A stretch of 64,000 nucleotides of DNA from positions 10,354,001-10,418,000 of the forward strand of contig WHVY01000001.1 of NCBI GenBank assembly GCA_022266195.1. The letters run 5' to 3'. This document shows, in pieces, positions 21,097 to 34,261 of the stretch (positions are counted from its first letter, which is position 1; each line of letters begins with the position of its first letter). The DNA comes from Tetranychus cinnabarinus (Eukaryota; Arthropoda; Arachnida; Trombidiformes; Tetranychidae). Both the position numbers and the translations under genes were made by a program. The notes under the pieces were generated by a model, which saw only the letters and a program-made list of their open reading frames with translations, did not search any database and had not been told where the DNA came from.

Positions 21097-24000
21097 ATGT
21101 TATCACAAACACTGACCACACCTTGCTTGACACAAAGACTTAAAACTATGGGGAGATTGGGAGCATTTCCTGCCGATGCGGCTGCAAGTCTGTTGGATTT
21201 CAATCAGAAGCTTGATATTAACTTGTTGGATTCCATAGTCAATTATATGTATAATGGTGAAGGATCTCAACAAAGATTAGCACAAGAAATATTGACAACA
21301 CTGAAAGAGCATCCAGATGCTTGGACTCGTGTTGACACCATTCTTGAATTTTCAAAGAATCAACAAACCAAGTATTATGCGTTACAAATCTTGGAAAATG
21401 TTATTAAAACGAGATGGAAAGTTTTACCTCGTAACCAATGTGAAGGAATCAAAAAATATATCGTTGGTCTTATCATTAAGACATCATCCGACCCAGAGTC
21501 TCTGGTTAAAGAAAAAGTTTATCTCAATAAACTTAATATGATATTAGTTCAGGTTAGTACATGTACCCGTGACATATAACGATACAGCTTGCTTTATCTA
21601 ACACTTATTCTTTTTCTATTTTTTCAGATATTGAAAAGAGAATGGCCCAAAAAATGGCCTACCTTCATCAGTGATATAGTAGGAGCTAGTAAAACCAATG
21701 AAAGTTTGTGTCAGAATAATATGATAATTCTAAAACTTCTGAGGTGAGTTTTTTAGTTTGTAATTTAATTCTACTAGTCATCTTTATTAATTACATCTTT
21801 TTATTTCTCTATTACAGTGAAGAAGTTTTCGATTTCTCTACCGGTCAAATGACGCAAGCCAAAGCCAAGCATCTCAAAGACACAATGTGCTCGGAATTCT
21901 CACAAATTTTTCAGCTGTGTCAATTCGTTTTGGAAAATTCTCAGAACCCAAATCTAATTCTTTGCACACTGGAAACACTTCTGCGTTTTCTCAACTGGAT
22001 TCCTCTTGGATACATTTTCGAGACTAAACTTATCAGCACTCTCATTTTTAAAGTAAGCTTACTCTCAAAGCCTAAAAGCTCATTACAACCCACTCATTCA
22101 TCTTGCCACAGTTTTCTACCTTAATAAGAGTCATCTATTATACCTCGTCTTTTCACGCTTTGTTGATGTTAGTTTTGCACTACCAACGTAATCTTGAAAT
22201 ACAAAAATCACCTCAATTTTTGCATCTAGTATTATTTCTATACTCTCCTACTTTCTTCAGTAAATATTTTCATCTCTGTTTAGCTTAAAGTTTAGGAAAT
22301 ATTCCATTCAAAATATGTGGACAATCAAATAGATTTTGGCGTTTGTTCCTGCCGCTTTATACCGGTTCACGTAGAACTCAATTATCTTAGCAAATTTTCC
22401 CAAATTCAACTCAAGTTTATTATTGTCTCATCTTTTCAGATAAATCAAATTCTTTATCTCAACTTGTTTTTTATTGAACGAATTTTTCTATGATAACAAG
22501 TTTTGTTTCTAAAATGATGCAACTTATGAAAGGACAAATAATCCTTTAACCTTTCGGACACATATTTATTTAATATTGACCAAATTTTGTGTAATCTTAT
22601 CATTTTCACTACCTCAATTGTTATCTTTATGTACTGAGCTGGTAAATCCCCCTAATTACTTAACTTAGCTGGTGGTCTAGTACATTTTTTTCTTTGTTTT
22701 AATTTCATGTCCTACTGCGGCTTTTTTATATATTTTTATTTATAATTTATTTTTTATCTTTCATCTTACAGTTTTTCATCGTTCCTATGTTTCGAAATGT
22801 TACGCTTAAATGTCTCACTGAGATAGCGGCAATCAATGCTGCTCACTACGATGAAATGTTCATCACATTGTTTACTCAGACAGGCCAACAACTTGAGAAT
22901 GTAAGTTTCATGACAATTCGTTAGAACTATTCTCTAATTTTCTTTTTATTTTCTTACTATTTTCACAGATGCTTCCAGCCGATACTGACATCCGAGAGGC
23001 TTATGCAATCGGAACTGATGAAGAACAAAAGTTCGTCCAAAATTTGAGTTTATTTTTGTGCACCTTCTTGAAAGAGCATGGACAACTGATAGAAAAACCA
23101 CAATATCGAGAGATACTTATGGGATCTCTGAATGGTCTCTTAATGATTTCCGAAGTTAACGAAGTGGAGATTTTTAAGATCTGCTTAGAATATTGGAATT
23201 GTCTCGCTACTGATCTGTATCATGAATTCCCACAACCAGTAGCTCAACGAGGTACTCAAGTGATGTCGCCGAGTTCTGTTATGATCAGTTTTCGTCGCGA
23301 ATTATATAGACCTATTCTTTCTAAACTGCGTTACATAATTATTGGTAGGATGGCTAAGCCAGAGGAAGTGCTGGTCGTGGAAAATGAACAAGGAGAAGTT
23401 GTGAGGGAATTCATGAAAGATACAGACTCTATACAGTTATATAAAAATATGAGAGAGACGCTTATTTATTTAACAAACCTTGATTGTGCAGATACTGAAC
23501 GAATTATGACTGAAAAATTGCAGAATCAAGTCAATGGATCAGAATGGGGTTGGAAAAGTCTTAACACGGTAAGTAATTTTGAATAGCTATTAATGTATAT
23601 ATATTTGTTATTATTTTAAACTTATCCTGGATTTTGATCTTTTTCAGTTATGTTGGGCTATTGGGTCAATAAGTGGAGCTATGAGTGAAGAAGATGAACG
23701 AAGGTTTCTAGTCACAGTAATTAAAGATTTACTTGGTCTCTGTGAACAAAAAAGAGGAAAAGATAATAAGGCCATCATAGCATCCAATATCATGTATGTC
23801 GTTGGTCAATATCCTAGATTTTTACGTGCTCATTGGAAATTTCTCAAGACTGTCGTTAACAAACTTTTTGAATTCATGCACGGTAAGTTACTATTTTAAT
23901 TGATATGCTTTTTCTAGTGATACATCTTTTTAACTTAATAATCGCAAGCCTTTTCAATGATTACTAACTATTCCATTTTTTTATTCTTGTTTTATAGAAA

Positions 24001-26047
24001 CACATGAAGGTGTACAGGACATGGCTTGTGACACATTCATTAAGATCGCGCAAAAATGTCGTCGTCATTTTGTTCAAGTCCAGATTGGTGAAGTTCAACC
24101 TTTCATCGAAGAAATATTGAGCAACATCAATTCCATTATTTGTGATTTACAACCACAACAGGTAAATTTATTGTTTACTTTCTTTTGAACATTTTTTATT
24201 TAACTCTCTATCTTGCTTTTTGACTTCAGGTACACACCTTCTATGAAGCTGTTGGTCATATGATCGCTGCTCAAGCTGATGTGCCGGCTGCTAACGCTTT
24301 GATTAAGAAATATATGTTTCTACCTAATCAAGTGTGGGATGACATAATCAATCAAGCATTTAAAAACGTCGATGTTCTTAAAGATCCGGACGCCGTGAAA
24401 CAATTGGGCAACATTTTAAAAACCAATGTTCGTGCCTGTAAAGCTCTAGGACATCATTATGTTGTGCAACTTGGCCGAATTTATTTGGACATGTTGAATG
24501 TTTATAAAGTTATGAGTGAAAACATTAGTGCAGCGATTGCGTTAAACGGTGAATCTGTTACCAAACAGCCTTTAATTAGAAGTATGAGGACAGTTAAAAA
24601 AGAGACATTAAAATTGATCTCCGGTTGGATAGAAAGATCATCAGACCCTAAATTGGTTTTAGAAAACTTTATTCCGCCTCTTCTGGATGCGGTTCTTCTA
24701 GATTATCAGAGATGTGCAGTGCCTTGTGCTAGAGAACCAGAAGTACTCTCAACCATGGCAACTATAGTCAATCAGTTGCAAGTAAGTAAAGTATCATTGA
24801 TCGAAAATGTAATGTCTTGTTTTTTTATTTGTGTTTATCCAATTCTCTAATCCTTCGCATTCTAATCACAATTTTTTTTTGTTTTTAGGGTGAAATTGCT
24901 TCGGAGATTCCCAAGATTTTTGATGCAGTTTTTGAGTGTACTCTCGATATGATTAACAAAGATTTCCAAGAATTTCCAGAATATCGGACCAATTTCTATC
25001 TAATGTTACAAGAAGTTGTGAATCATTGTTTCAAAGCATTGTTAATGATCCCACCCAATCAGTTTAAACTTGTTTTGGACTCCATAATCTGGGCATTTAA
25101 ACATACCATGAGAAATGTAGCTGACATTGGTTTACAAATTTTACTTGAGTTATTAGAAGATATTGGAAGAGAGGAGGCAGCAATGCAAAGTTTCTATCAA
25201 ACTTATTACACTGATATTCTTCAACATATTTTCTCTGTTGTTACCGATACATCTCATGTTGCAGGCCTCACGTTACAAGCAACTATCTTGGCGTTCATGT
25301 TTTTCGTAGTTGAATCTGGTAAAATAACAGTACCTCTTAATCCTGCTGTTCAAAGCCAGACGAACCAAACAAATGAGCAATATGTACAAGATTTTGTGGC
25401 CAATCTTCTTAAAGCCGCCTTCCCACATCTCACTGATCCACAAATACAATTAACAGTCCGAGGTTTTTTCAAACTAGATCGAGATATAACGGGTTTCAAA
25501 GAACATCTCAGAGACTTTTTAGTTCAGATTCGGGTAAGTTTAAATGCTTCACATGATTTTTTATTTCTACTGTCTAAGTTTCCTGTTTCCTCAAAATCTT
25601 TTTCATTTAAAGTTTAGTCAGTTTGCACTCAGAAAAAACATCTTTCTCATAGTCAAGGCCAATGAAATGAATTGTAACAATGCTTGTTTCAACATTTACG
25701 GAATATTATTTTCCTTCAAATACGCCTTGGCATAATGAATTCAGCTGATAAAACATGTCTTTTTCCATTCGATACAATCTTTCATTGACTGAATTACAAT
25801 GTTTAATCATTTGTTTTGCTTTTTTATCTCTTACAACATTTGGTTACTTTTCAATAATTTACTAATCGTCTTATTTTTTCCTCCTCTCTTTTTTAATTAG
25901 GAATTTGCGGGTGAAGATGATAGTGATCTATATCTCGAAGAAAGAGAAGAAGCCATGAGGATAGCGGAAGCAGAAAAAAGGAAACTTCAAATGACAGTAC
26001 CAGGAATCATCAATCCTCACGAGTTACCTGAAGAAATGCAAGATTAG
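21097..26047 (+). CDS. XPO1: Exportin-1 (CRM1), leucine-rich NES receptor
   Basis: Ten exons: 21097-21552, 21628-21743, 21818-22052, 22772-22900, 22969-23568, 23648-23882, 23998-24161, 24230-24781, 24889-25533 and 25901-26047. They join to 1092 aa (human XPO1 1071). It exports NES-bearing proteins and several RNAs with RanGTP. The N-terminus has the importin-beta/CRIME region (LDFNQKLDINLLDS ... LENVIKTRWKVLPRNQCEGI), then long HEAT repeats nearly identical to human across the NES groove. The leptomycin-reactive Cys is kept in LLGLCEQKRGKDNK (about residue 544), so sensitivity to leptomycin B is expected. The C-terminus MTVPGIINPHELPEEMQD matches the family. The first ~20 residues are unlike human, and a second ATG at 21148 (MGRLGAF) is an alternative start. 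Intron 3 (22053-22771) is the longest; the rest are mostly about 70-370 nt. Confidence 0.98.
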
Positions 26048-27428
26048 GAAAAACAGCCCACTGTTAGTTATTTTTTGCTACGTTTTCATTTTTCCCCTTC
26101 TGTTCTTTTCGAACCTCATCATCATCATCATAATCATCTTCATTGTCAAGTGTCCAGTTTTGAAGAACAATAATAAAAAAAACTTTGTAACTAAGAAATA
26201 CGAATCATGGCAACAACAACGGTTCAAATGAATAAACAAAAGACACGCTATTTGAAGTCAATAATGCTTATTTAATCCAAATTATTTTTATTATTTATAT
26301 AATAATACTGATTGACAAAGTTGATCACAAATCACACTTCATTGATAAATATTTTATAATATTGCATTATATTATAACACATTTTCAACACTGTAATTAA
26401 CATTTAATTATGATGATAAAATGAAATTTCAATGAAAAAAATATAAAATATTTAGACTGAAATGTAAGACTTTCAATTTATAAGTCTCGATTTTCATTCT
26501 CAGTTTAATTTTTCCATAGTTTTAATTCAAAGAAATTAATCAAGATAAATGTATAATTTTCATTAGCTTCAGGGTTATTCAACTTCCACTCAAAAACGGA
26601 CCAATATTATGATTCTTGAAGAGTTGACATGATTTCATTCCGCTTCCTTCATGTAAAGACTTAGAATCAAAGGCTAATTGAATTAATAACAAGCATTAAA
26701 ATAATTAATCTTGCTTTTGTGGTTAAATTATAAGTTTTTAATTGTTACAAAATGACTGGTTATTTCGATTCAATTATACAATCTTGTATTCGGTGGTTCA
26801 AATTAAGATACAGTAAACTTTCACCCTTTTAACTTGATCGTAATAATAAGTTGGTTTTTATGGTTGAAAGATTTTTGTTAATTGTAAATATTACTGGTTA
26901 GCCTTACCAAACTATTATATGATTAGGGTCGTTAATTGAAGCGACATTTCACGAATCAACCATCAACAAACTTGTTGCTAAAATAATATTTTAATGGCAA
27001 ATTTATGATCATGTCTATCATTTTTTATCACTTATAGCTTCACTCAATGGATTAGTAAAAGTGTTGTCGCTTTGCTAATCACTGGTTAAACAATTGGTTC
27101 TCAATGTATCCCATTAAACGGTTAATAAAAGCTTGAAAATGAAATCTTCTTATCATTGTGTTGAATGTTGCATGTTAATCCGAGGAAATCTAATTGATCC
27201 ATTGAAATTACAGGAAACATGAAGTTAATTACTTTTATGATTTACCGAAAAACGAGTTCTTGTTGGCGCTATCATCAAAAATAGCCAAACGATGGTGGCA
27301 ATAAATTGATCGACTTTATCCCTTGCTTTTCTCAGTTGCAGTTAAGCTTTAGACGTTTAAACTTAAATTTGTGTTCGCATTTCAATTTCGTTGGATAACT
27401 CACATTTTGGATTAAATTTTCAATTGTC
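26048..27428. other. Intergenic, exportin-1 3' UTR and downstream
   Basis: The first ~150 bp contain CATCATCATCAT repeats and AATAATAAAAAAA (about 26169), probably the exportin-1 3' end. The rest is AT-rich with no supported gene. Confidence 0.45.
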
Positions 27429-27696
27429 ATGCAATTGAAAATGACTAACAAATTTACTTTTAAATTTACTTTATTTCTCCTTTGTTTTTTCTTATTATAC
27501 ACAGTTACAATTGCCTTCGGTAATAAAAAGTATAAACAAGCCATATTGTTGGGATTATTACTTGGAAGTCAAAACCGCAATCAACAGCCAGTTTACATGC
27601 CAGTCCCAATTTAGTAAGTAAATTTATTTTATTCAACTAGCTTGCTGAAAATTGAAATTAATTCAATCTTTTCTCTTTTTTTATCATAGTGTTTAA
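27429..27696 (+). CDS. Small secreted peptide, unknown function
   Basis: Exon 1 is 27429-27613 and exon 2 is 27690-27696. A GTAAGT donor interrupts the TAG codon, and the splice changes the C-terminus from PVPI-stop to PVPIYV-stop, 63 aa in all. Either ATG (27429 or 27441) leads to a signal peptide (FTLFLLCFFLLYTVTIAFG). The mature part is only about 30 residues: basic NKKYKQ, a hydrophobic ILLGLLLGS, then an N/Q-rich stretch and PVYMPVPIYV. Short secreted arthropod peptides with P-V-Y/P-V tails are common and mostly uncharacterised. No cysteine is present in the mature part, so it is not a disulfide peptide. Confidence 0.5.
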
Positions 27697-28242
27697 TCGT
27701 ATGTAACAATGGATGTTTCGTGGCGACTCAAGACTGTTAAAGTACAAATGATCTTACAATCAAAGACGTGAAAATGATGAGATTAATATCAAACGGATTA
27801 TTGTTATGTCATCAAAATTTACTTTGTGATTAATTTTTGCTTCATTTATACCAACCAATAAAATACTGGTTAATGTGATTTGATCGGAGTTTTTATTCAT
27901 TTACTTATGTACATTTCTGAGTGTTTAATTACAAAATGTTTAAGGCAATTCAGTTATTCTTAAACCACATATTCACTTAATATGTCATATCATATCCAAG
28001 TTTCATCATGCAATCAGTAAAATTGTTGTCCAGGTAAACATGTTTCTCAACATATCAAGGAAGGCAATGAAACCATAAGTAATCCTAAATAGTGATAACA
28101 GCTATAAAATTGATTAATCTTGTGTGTAGAACTTAGAGTATAACTAGAAAAATTAAGTTTATTGTTATCAAATGATCGTTTACATGAATCCATGGTTGAA
28201 TCTCTGTTTGTAAGGTCTGTAAAGTAGACTAGAAAACTAAGG
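27697..28242. other. Intergenic spacer
   Basis: Includes a probable poly(A) signal (AATAAA near 27858) for the small peptide gene and the 3' UTR of SMIM12. No coding signal. Confidence 0.45.
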
Positions 28243-28518
28243 TTATTGCTGTTGTAAAGAAGGAGATAGTTGACGGTTGATAACAGCTTCGGGTTCATAT
28301 TTATTTGACTTTAACGGCTTGACATTCACTGGATCTTGCTGATCAAGTTCACTGATTAGTCTTTCAATTCTATTTTTTTCAACACTTTGAGTAGACGGCG
28401 TATTGCTTTTCCACAGATAACCTTCTAAATTATAACCAATTACACCAATTACCAAGGCTGCAGGAAAGGTCACATAAGGAAGATAATTTCTAGAAGCAGC
28501 GATGATGAGTTGAATCAT
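28243..28518 (-). CDS. SMIM12: SMIM12 small integral membrane protein
   Basis: Single exon, 91 aa (human SMIM12 92 aa). The N-terminal segment NYLPYVTFPAALVIGVIGYN is one membrane helix and matches the human [20 protein letters not shown]. It is followed by a polar tail with SxxExRxERxxxELxxQDxxxVxxLK spacing as in the family and the conserved EPEAVINR near the end (human APKAVLNR). The function of the family is not established. The final residues are poly-Gln. It reads in the same direction as ERp29, 840 bp downstream of that gene. Confidence 0.9.
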   Translation of the reverse strand: MIQLIIAASRNYLPYVTFPAALVIGVIGYNLEGYLWKSNTPSTQSVEKNRIERLISELDQQDPVNVKPLKSNKYEPEAVINRQLSPSLQQQ

Positions 28519-29357
28519 TTTTGATGGTTGTTAAAATTGAAAATTACACAAAAATTAGAGTATTGAGATTGATTGAACAACAGTAAAGTTATTCAATTTG
28601 TAAACAACGAAACATGCAGCCAGCTGACCAGAAGCATGCAAAGTGACATCTAGAGGTGTAAAATAAAATTAATCTTGCAGCCACAAAATCTCAATTAACT
28701 ACTTTTTATGAATAAAGAAATTGATTGCAAACGGTTGATTACAATTGCGTTGTTTATTTTTTCTGTTTAAAGAAGACTCAATTTTGGTTACAATCTACTA
28801 TTACATTGTAGTTAGAAAAATTTGAAATTATAAATTACAACTTGTTCGATTGGAAATGGTAAATATTCAATTGGAATAGACAATAATCAAAAGTGTCATG
28901 GAATGCAGAATATGCATAATTATGTAGTTACAATTAGTAGAAAAATGTCATTGTAGTTTTTGGCAGTAAGGAAAATAAATAGACCTGTTTACAATTGATT
29001 AATATTCGATAATTCACCAATAGCCTACATGATCATTGAAGTTTGTCATTTGTTAGTTGGAAAATTGAAGACAAAAGATGAGACTGAAAAAAGTTGACTT
29101 TAAATTATATTATTGCTATTATCAAGACAATAATGGTAAAATTATTGATCTAAATATGGTTTTGAAGTGACTTAGGATTGACAGAGGTAATTGTTCAAAG
29201 TGAATAAGGGAATCACTCATTATAAACTGTCCATGGGAAGATTAAGTTTATCAAAGAGAAAAACTTATTCAAATTTAAATGGCAACTGTTAGAGAAATGG
29301 AATGACGTTCAATCTGACAATTCGAGCGATTTTGAATTGTGAGCGAGAAAAAGTTCT
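28519..29357. other. Intergenic, ERp29 3' UTR and SMIM12 promoter
   Basis: AT-rich with no distinct coding or repeat structure. Confidence 0.4.
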
Positions 29358-30751
29358 CTAAAGATCTTCTTTGGCGGCGGATTTTTCATCAGAAGCAATG
29401 AAACTTGCAAGGATATTAAGTCTTGCTTGCATCTCTTCTTTTTTGGTCTTAGAAATTTTGCCGTCCATAATATTCTTAACGCGTACTTTTTCACTTTCAA
29501 TGAATTTAGATCCACGTTCTATGACTTTTTGCATAAGCTTAATGTAAATGTCAGCCGATTTCTTATCATCTTCCTTGGTTAGTTTAGTAGCTTGAGACTG
29601 TGCTTTCTCCAGAAGCTTAGCTTGTTGGTCTTTACTAATTTCCGAATTCATAAATTCACTGGCAATATTATCAAAATCGCCGAGGCACTTGTCAAGAATC
29701 ATTCGAATACCAGTGTGTTTTCTGTGTAAAAATTGGAATAAAAAAAGAAATTAATAACAGTTTATGCTAAATTCATAAAATGTATGAGGTTTGCATGAGG
29801 TTGTCAAATCAGCTTTTGATTATGGGCAATGATAGACAACGACAATGAGTAATCTATAGATCTCTGTTCACAATAGATAGGAAAAAGTAGATAGACTTCC
29901 TTACACCTAGACTATTGTAATATCAATCGATTAATTATCTGAATAGAAAACGAGGTTTGATACCAGCATAAGAGAAATTTCTCGATTATTCCAAATCTAC
30001 AGTTCAAGTTATTCATAATGCAAAGACACGTTGACTTAATGACAGAGTAATCCAGGGATGGTTCTAGTGGCTGAAGGCTGATAAATTTTGCTTACCTGAT
30101 AAAGTTTTTCAAATTGTCAGCCTTAAAATCTTCAGAAGCTGGGAAATCGATGGGTTTATCAAGATCATTGGAAATAAACAACTTGACAACAGGAAAGTCA
30201 TCTTTTTTGACACCATATTTGTCTGCTAAATCTTGATTTTCATTTTCTCCATAATCTTGAACACCAATTTCAGCTACCAAAATATCGTCATTATTTTTCA
30301 GAGAATTGGCTAAAACTCCAAATTCATCATGTTTTTCTCCATAAGGATATTGAATATCGAATTTGACAACGGCAGCTTTAAATTTTCCAACAACCTGTAT
30401 ACAAGATACAAAATGATGCATGAATTATTAAAATAACCTAGTGATTGAAACTGTACCCAGTAAACAATTCTAACTATTAGAGAGTAGCAGTTGTGATGAC
30501 GTGTCATAAGACATGAGTTTAATTACAAGATAATAGTCTTTGAAATAAGAAAACAGTGGTTACTAAAGCTAACCGGTAGTGATTTCGATCGAATTAGAAG
30601 CAAACAAAGCAATTAATAACTGACTTACCTTATCAAATGTTAAAGAGTCAAGAGGGACACTTCCTTTCAGAGCAATGGAGGAAGAAAAATTAATCAAAAT
30701 AATTGCTAAGAACAAATATTGAGGTAAGTTTTTACAGTTTGAATTTTTCAT
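29358..30751 (-). CDS. ERp29: ER chaperone ERp29 (windbeutel family)
   Basis: Three exons, 30629-30751, 30096-30394 and 29358-29721, join to 261 aa, the same length as human ERp29. A signal peptide (FLAIILINFSSSIA) precedes KGSVPLDSLTFDKV, the start of the thioredoxin-like domain. That domain covers exons 1-2 (to about residue 140: KFKAAVVKFDIQYPYGEKHDEF ... DDFPVVKLF). Exon 3 encodes the all-helical C-terminal domain with KLMQKVIERGSKFIESEKVR. It ends in KEDL, a KDEL-type ER retrieval signal (human KEEL). There is no CxxC at the thioredoxin active-site position, so it is a redox-inactive PDI-like chaperone, as in vertebrates. In Drosophila the homologue Windbeutel is needed to export Pipe to the Golgi; that role here is only an analogy. 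Confidence 0.95.
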
Positions 30752-31245
30752 TTTGTGATCTTAATAATTTGTAGATGAAAACTTGAGGATTACAGGCAGT
30801 AGAATGAACAGTAATTTTACAGTTGTCTTACAAAAATGAAAACTTGCAAACTAGATATTAATTAGAAAGCCAAATTAGAACTAAATGTCGAGTTGATTAT
30901 CAAAACAACACAATCAATGAATTGTAAATCAAAATTAACTTAAGGTTATAAACTCCTCACTCTGCCAGCTGAGTCGGCTTAGTAAGGAGGAGGAGTCTCC
31001 TATGATAATCAGCTGAACGACATCTGCAGTTCCAGAAGTTAATTGATCAATCTTTAATGCAACTTGTTCAGATTGATTACACAATAATGTAATCTGAAAC
31101 TTTCATCTGTTTAATATGAGATTATCTTCAAATAAGAATATCTTGACCAAAAATTGACTAATCTAATGTCTTCATATAATAACATAACTCATTGATTGTG
31201 CCACTGGACGTTCGGATGAAGTATTAATCTTTGAGCTAAAGTAAG

Positions 31246-31365
31246 AAATAGAGTTGTGTTGGATTAATCGTAACAATTTGTTATTCAATGCTGTTTATGG
31301 ACAATTAAATCCCTTGCAAATTAGAGCAGGTAAAGCCAGATTGGAAGCTACGGCGATACTCCAGA
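31246..31365 (+). repeat. Diverged direct repeat, copy 1
   Basis: Reads AATAGAGTTGTGTTGGATTA ... AACAATTTGTTATTCAATG ... GGACAATTAAAT ... GCAGGTAAAGCCAGATT. The same order recurs at 32636-32755 with many substitutions and small indels. No coding potential. It adjoins the start of the 31.4-31.9 kb duplicated block. Confidence 0.55.
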
Positions 31366-31367
31366 AT

Positions 31368-31911
31368 TTAAATGAAATCAAGTTGCGTGAGAGTGAATAG
31401 TTACAATAACAGTGAGAGGTAAATAATAATGACAAATAAATAACAACAAAGGAAACATCTTACATGAGATTGGGCCTAAGAACTGACCAAGAAAAGATCA
31501 AGTCACGAGTCCAAGGAAACAGCAGTGAAATAACATTGATTGTGTTTGGGCAATCATGAGCACGTTACAATAAAAGATCAGCTATTTACATGCATATGAG
31601 TTGAAATAGCTGAAGATGAAAATAAAAATGAAATCATATCAGTTTCATCAAAGACCAACATTATCAATGTTATTATAGTTGATTAGCATTGTTTTGCTGG
31701 CTTTGAACTTCATTGAGGCAAGGTGAAGGTTGCGAGAGGTAACAATATTTATACGGAACGCAATAACAAAATTTACCATGAATAACCATAACCACATATG
31801 CACCATGTTTCAAAATATTTCCGGTTCAATAAAGGTTAACAAATTAAAAAATTCATGAGCACGTCAGGAGAAGGTGAACAACAAAGATGATGAAAAGGAA
31901 TCTAAAAATGA
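31368..31911 (-). repeat. Duplicated block, inverted relative to 61876-62405
   Basis: The reverse complement matches 61876-62405 almost throughout, for example CTCATGAGCACGTCAGGAG here and CTCCTGACGTGCTCATGA there. The 31740-31911 part is also present at about 50793-50973, so this sub-segment has three copies. No transposon terminus or open frame is evident. Confidence 0.85.
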
Positions 31912-32635
31912 ACCGAAACAAAAGTTTTTGACATATGAATAGAGTTGGCTTCAAGTCTTTGTAAAATATTTTCATCTTTTACTCGTAATTATATTCATTT
32001 GGATGATTCTTTGTGATGATAAACTCTTCATATTTGGATTCGTAATGTATTTGCAGGTTATTTAGTTTTTATTTCATTATTTAACATCGATTAGTGAGGT
32101 GAGACATTAAATTCCTTCTAATTACCAGAAAAGGCAATCCTACATAATTGATCAACCAAAATAAACAATTACAAATCAGTTGTCTGAAAACACTTCACGT
32201 TTCAAATCATTGTTGAAATCATTGGGATTAACAAATTGTAAGTCTAAATCCCTCCAATGCTTGATGTTGAGTATTTGTAACAACGATTTGTATGTTTTTC
32301 AATTTATTTATTAAGAAATGACCATCAAAATATATCATCTGGATGATCATCTCTCACCTTTTCAAAATTTTCGAAGTATCTGGTTTGATTGTATGTGCCA
32401 AGTTGAGTCATTTCATGCCAAACTCATTTTCTTTGATTGAATAATCGACAATTAAAAATAAATAAATGGTAACAAAACTAGTCAAGAGATGACACCACGT
32501 TAGCTTTAAAGAGTCATTGAATTTGCTTTAAAAAGTCAACGCAATTTTGCTCAAATTAATTAGTTTGTAAGTACAGGTATTTTGAGTTAACTGCGAGAGA
32601 TAGCAATGCCGTTCCTGTAAGCCTGAGTTTATATG

Positions 32636-32755
32636 AAATAGATTTGTGTTGAGTTAATTGTAACAATCTGCCATTCAATTGATTGATGGACAATAAAATG
32701 AGTTGCAAGTAACGCAGGTAAAACCAGATTAAAAATTACGGTCAAACTCTGGGTT
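32636..32755 (+). repeat. Diverged direct repeat, copy 2
   Basis: Counterpart of 31246-31365: AATAGATTTGTGTTGAGTTA ... AACAATCTGCCATTCAAT ... GGACAATAAAAT ... GCAGGTAAAACCAGATT. It looks like an old repeat, roughly three-quarters identical by eye. Confidence 0.55.
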
Positions 32756-34261
32756 ATGTTTTGAAGATGCGGAGATCTTGAGATAATCACTGTTAGATAA
32801 TTTGAATAACTTTGAACCAGTCTTTGATATAAGCAATAGAATGGGAAAAATGTTGAAAAACGCTATTTCCAGGCTATTTTATCATCTTGAAAACGTGCCT
32901 TTCATACTTGATTAGCTACATAATTGGCGACCAATTAAACATTTGGATAAAAATTTTAGAATAGACTTTGAATGTCTACAAAATTGAATTCAATTGAAAC
33001 TAACAGTATTTGTTTATTATTCACACTTCGATTAATTATAACTGACAATAATTGCTATTATAAGTAGACGAAATGATATTAATAAGTAGAGTTAGCTGTT
33101 AAATTGTTATCTCTCGGTTGCTGCCAACAGAAAGCTGTTTGATGTGAATTGGACAGCTAAACAGCAGATAAGCCAAAAAACTGAAGGGAAAAAAGATATT
33201 CATTTTAGGATCGTCAACTGTTACCAACGATGCATATCTTCTGGAAGGTAAGCTCAAGTTTATGGTGGAAAAAACAACAACAAATCAACAAAGAGTGCAA
33301 GTTAAATCAAAAAATTGTTCACAACCATCAAAGCCAAAAATGAGGGAAAAAACAGGAGAAAAAAAATTTCCTCTTCAGTCTCAACAGGCTTAATTGCTGT
33401 TTACCTTCTTGTTACCATTCATTATAATTGAGACAATTCTAATTAGTGGACAAACCTTGGAAGAGCGAGAGATTTAGATCGTGTTTTTGTTTGTTGTAAA
33501 GCAAGTGAAAAACGGATTTGACGGTTCAGAGATTAGGTCAACAGCCAACTATCAGATTCACTGGACAGTGTCCACCAGAACCAGGGTTCTTATGGTTGTA
33601 AGAAATAAACTTAACACTGAATGAATGCATTTGTTAAACAATATCTTTTTATTTAAATTCAATTTGGTTGACTAGGATAATTCACTGGTTAGAATAGTTG
33701 ACTCGGGTTTTTTTGGTGCGATAAAAAAATATGTAAAATAATTTGCCATTTAGAGTGGTTTTAGCCATTGTAGTTGATTCAAAAGACAATGGCAATCAGA
33801 TATTTCATGGTTTTAGATTCTGAAATGGATAATGCAAAGATAAGGAAATTAATATCAGGCGATTTCGGAAAAATATGGCTTGAAGTTCTAGAAATACAAA
33901 CCTTCATATATCAAAGCTTGTACCAACAAATGACTAGTTGATTTAACGTTATTTTTGTCATTTTTCATTGTATTTCTCGGTCGCTTTGGATGCTGAATGT
34001 TTAGTGACAGACAATCCAAAGATACGATTTGGCTTGAACAATCGCAAGAATAGGTAACAAGTTAATCACAGTTTAACAATAGTATATCGATTTAAAGTTG
34101 TCTATCTGACCAGACTACTGAGGAAGGCAAAGGCGATTGTTAACAAAATTATTGGACAAATGGACGATCCTGAACTTCTGTGCATTTTTGATTGTTTAAA
34201 TGGTGTAACTGTAATGGGAGAAGAAATAACAACAATTAATTGACAATGTTAATGTTTAGGT

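Larger units (their letters stand above)
30752..34261. other. Intergenic region with two repeat families
   Basis: No supported gene. It contains a diverged direct repeat (31246-31365 and 32636-32755) and a 544-bp segment (31368-31911) that recurs inverted at 61.9-62.4 kb. The part near 30960-31020 is the likely ERp29 promoter. Confidence 0.5.

Noticed and set aside
30092..30421. Frame starting MHHFVSCIQ in front of the ERp29 middle exon
   Set aside because: The first ~9 codons are intron sequence; CTTGTATACAG at 30395 is the acceptor and the exon begins at VVGKFKAAV.
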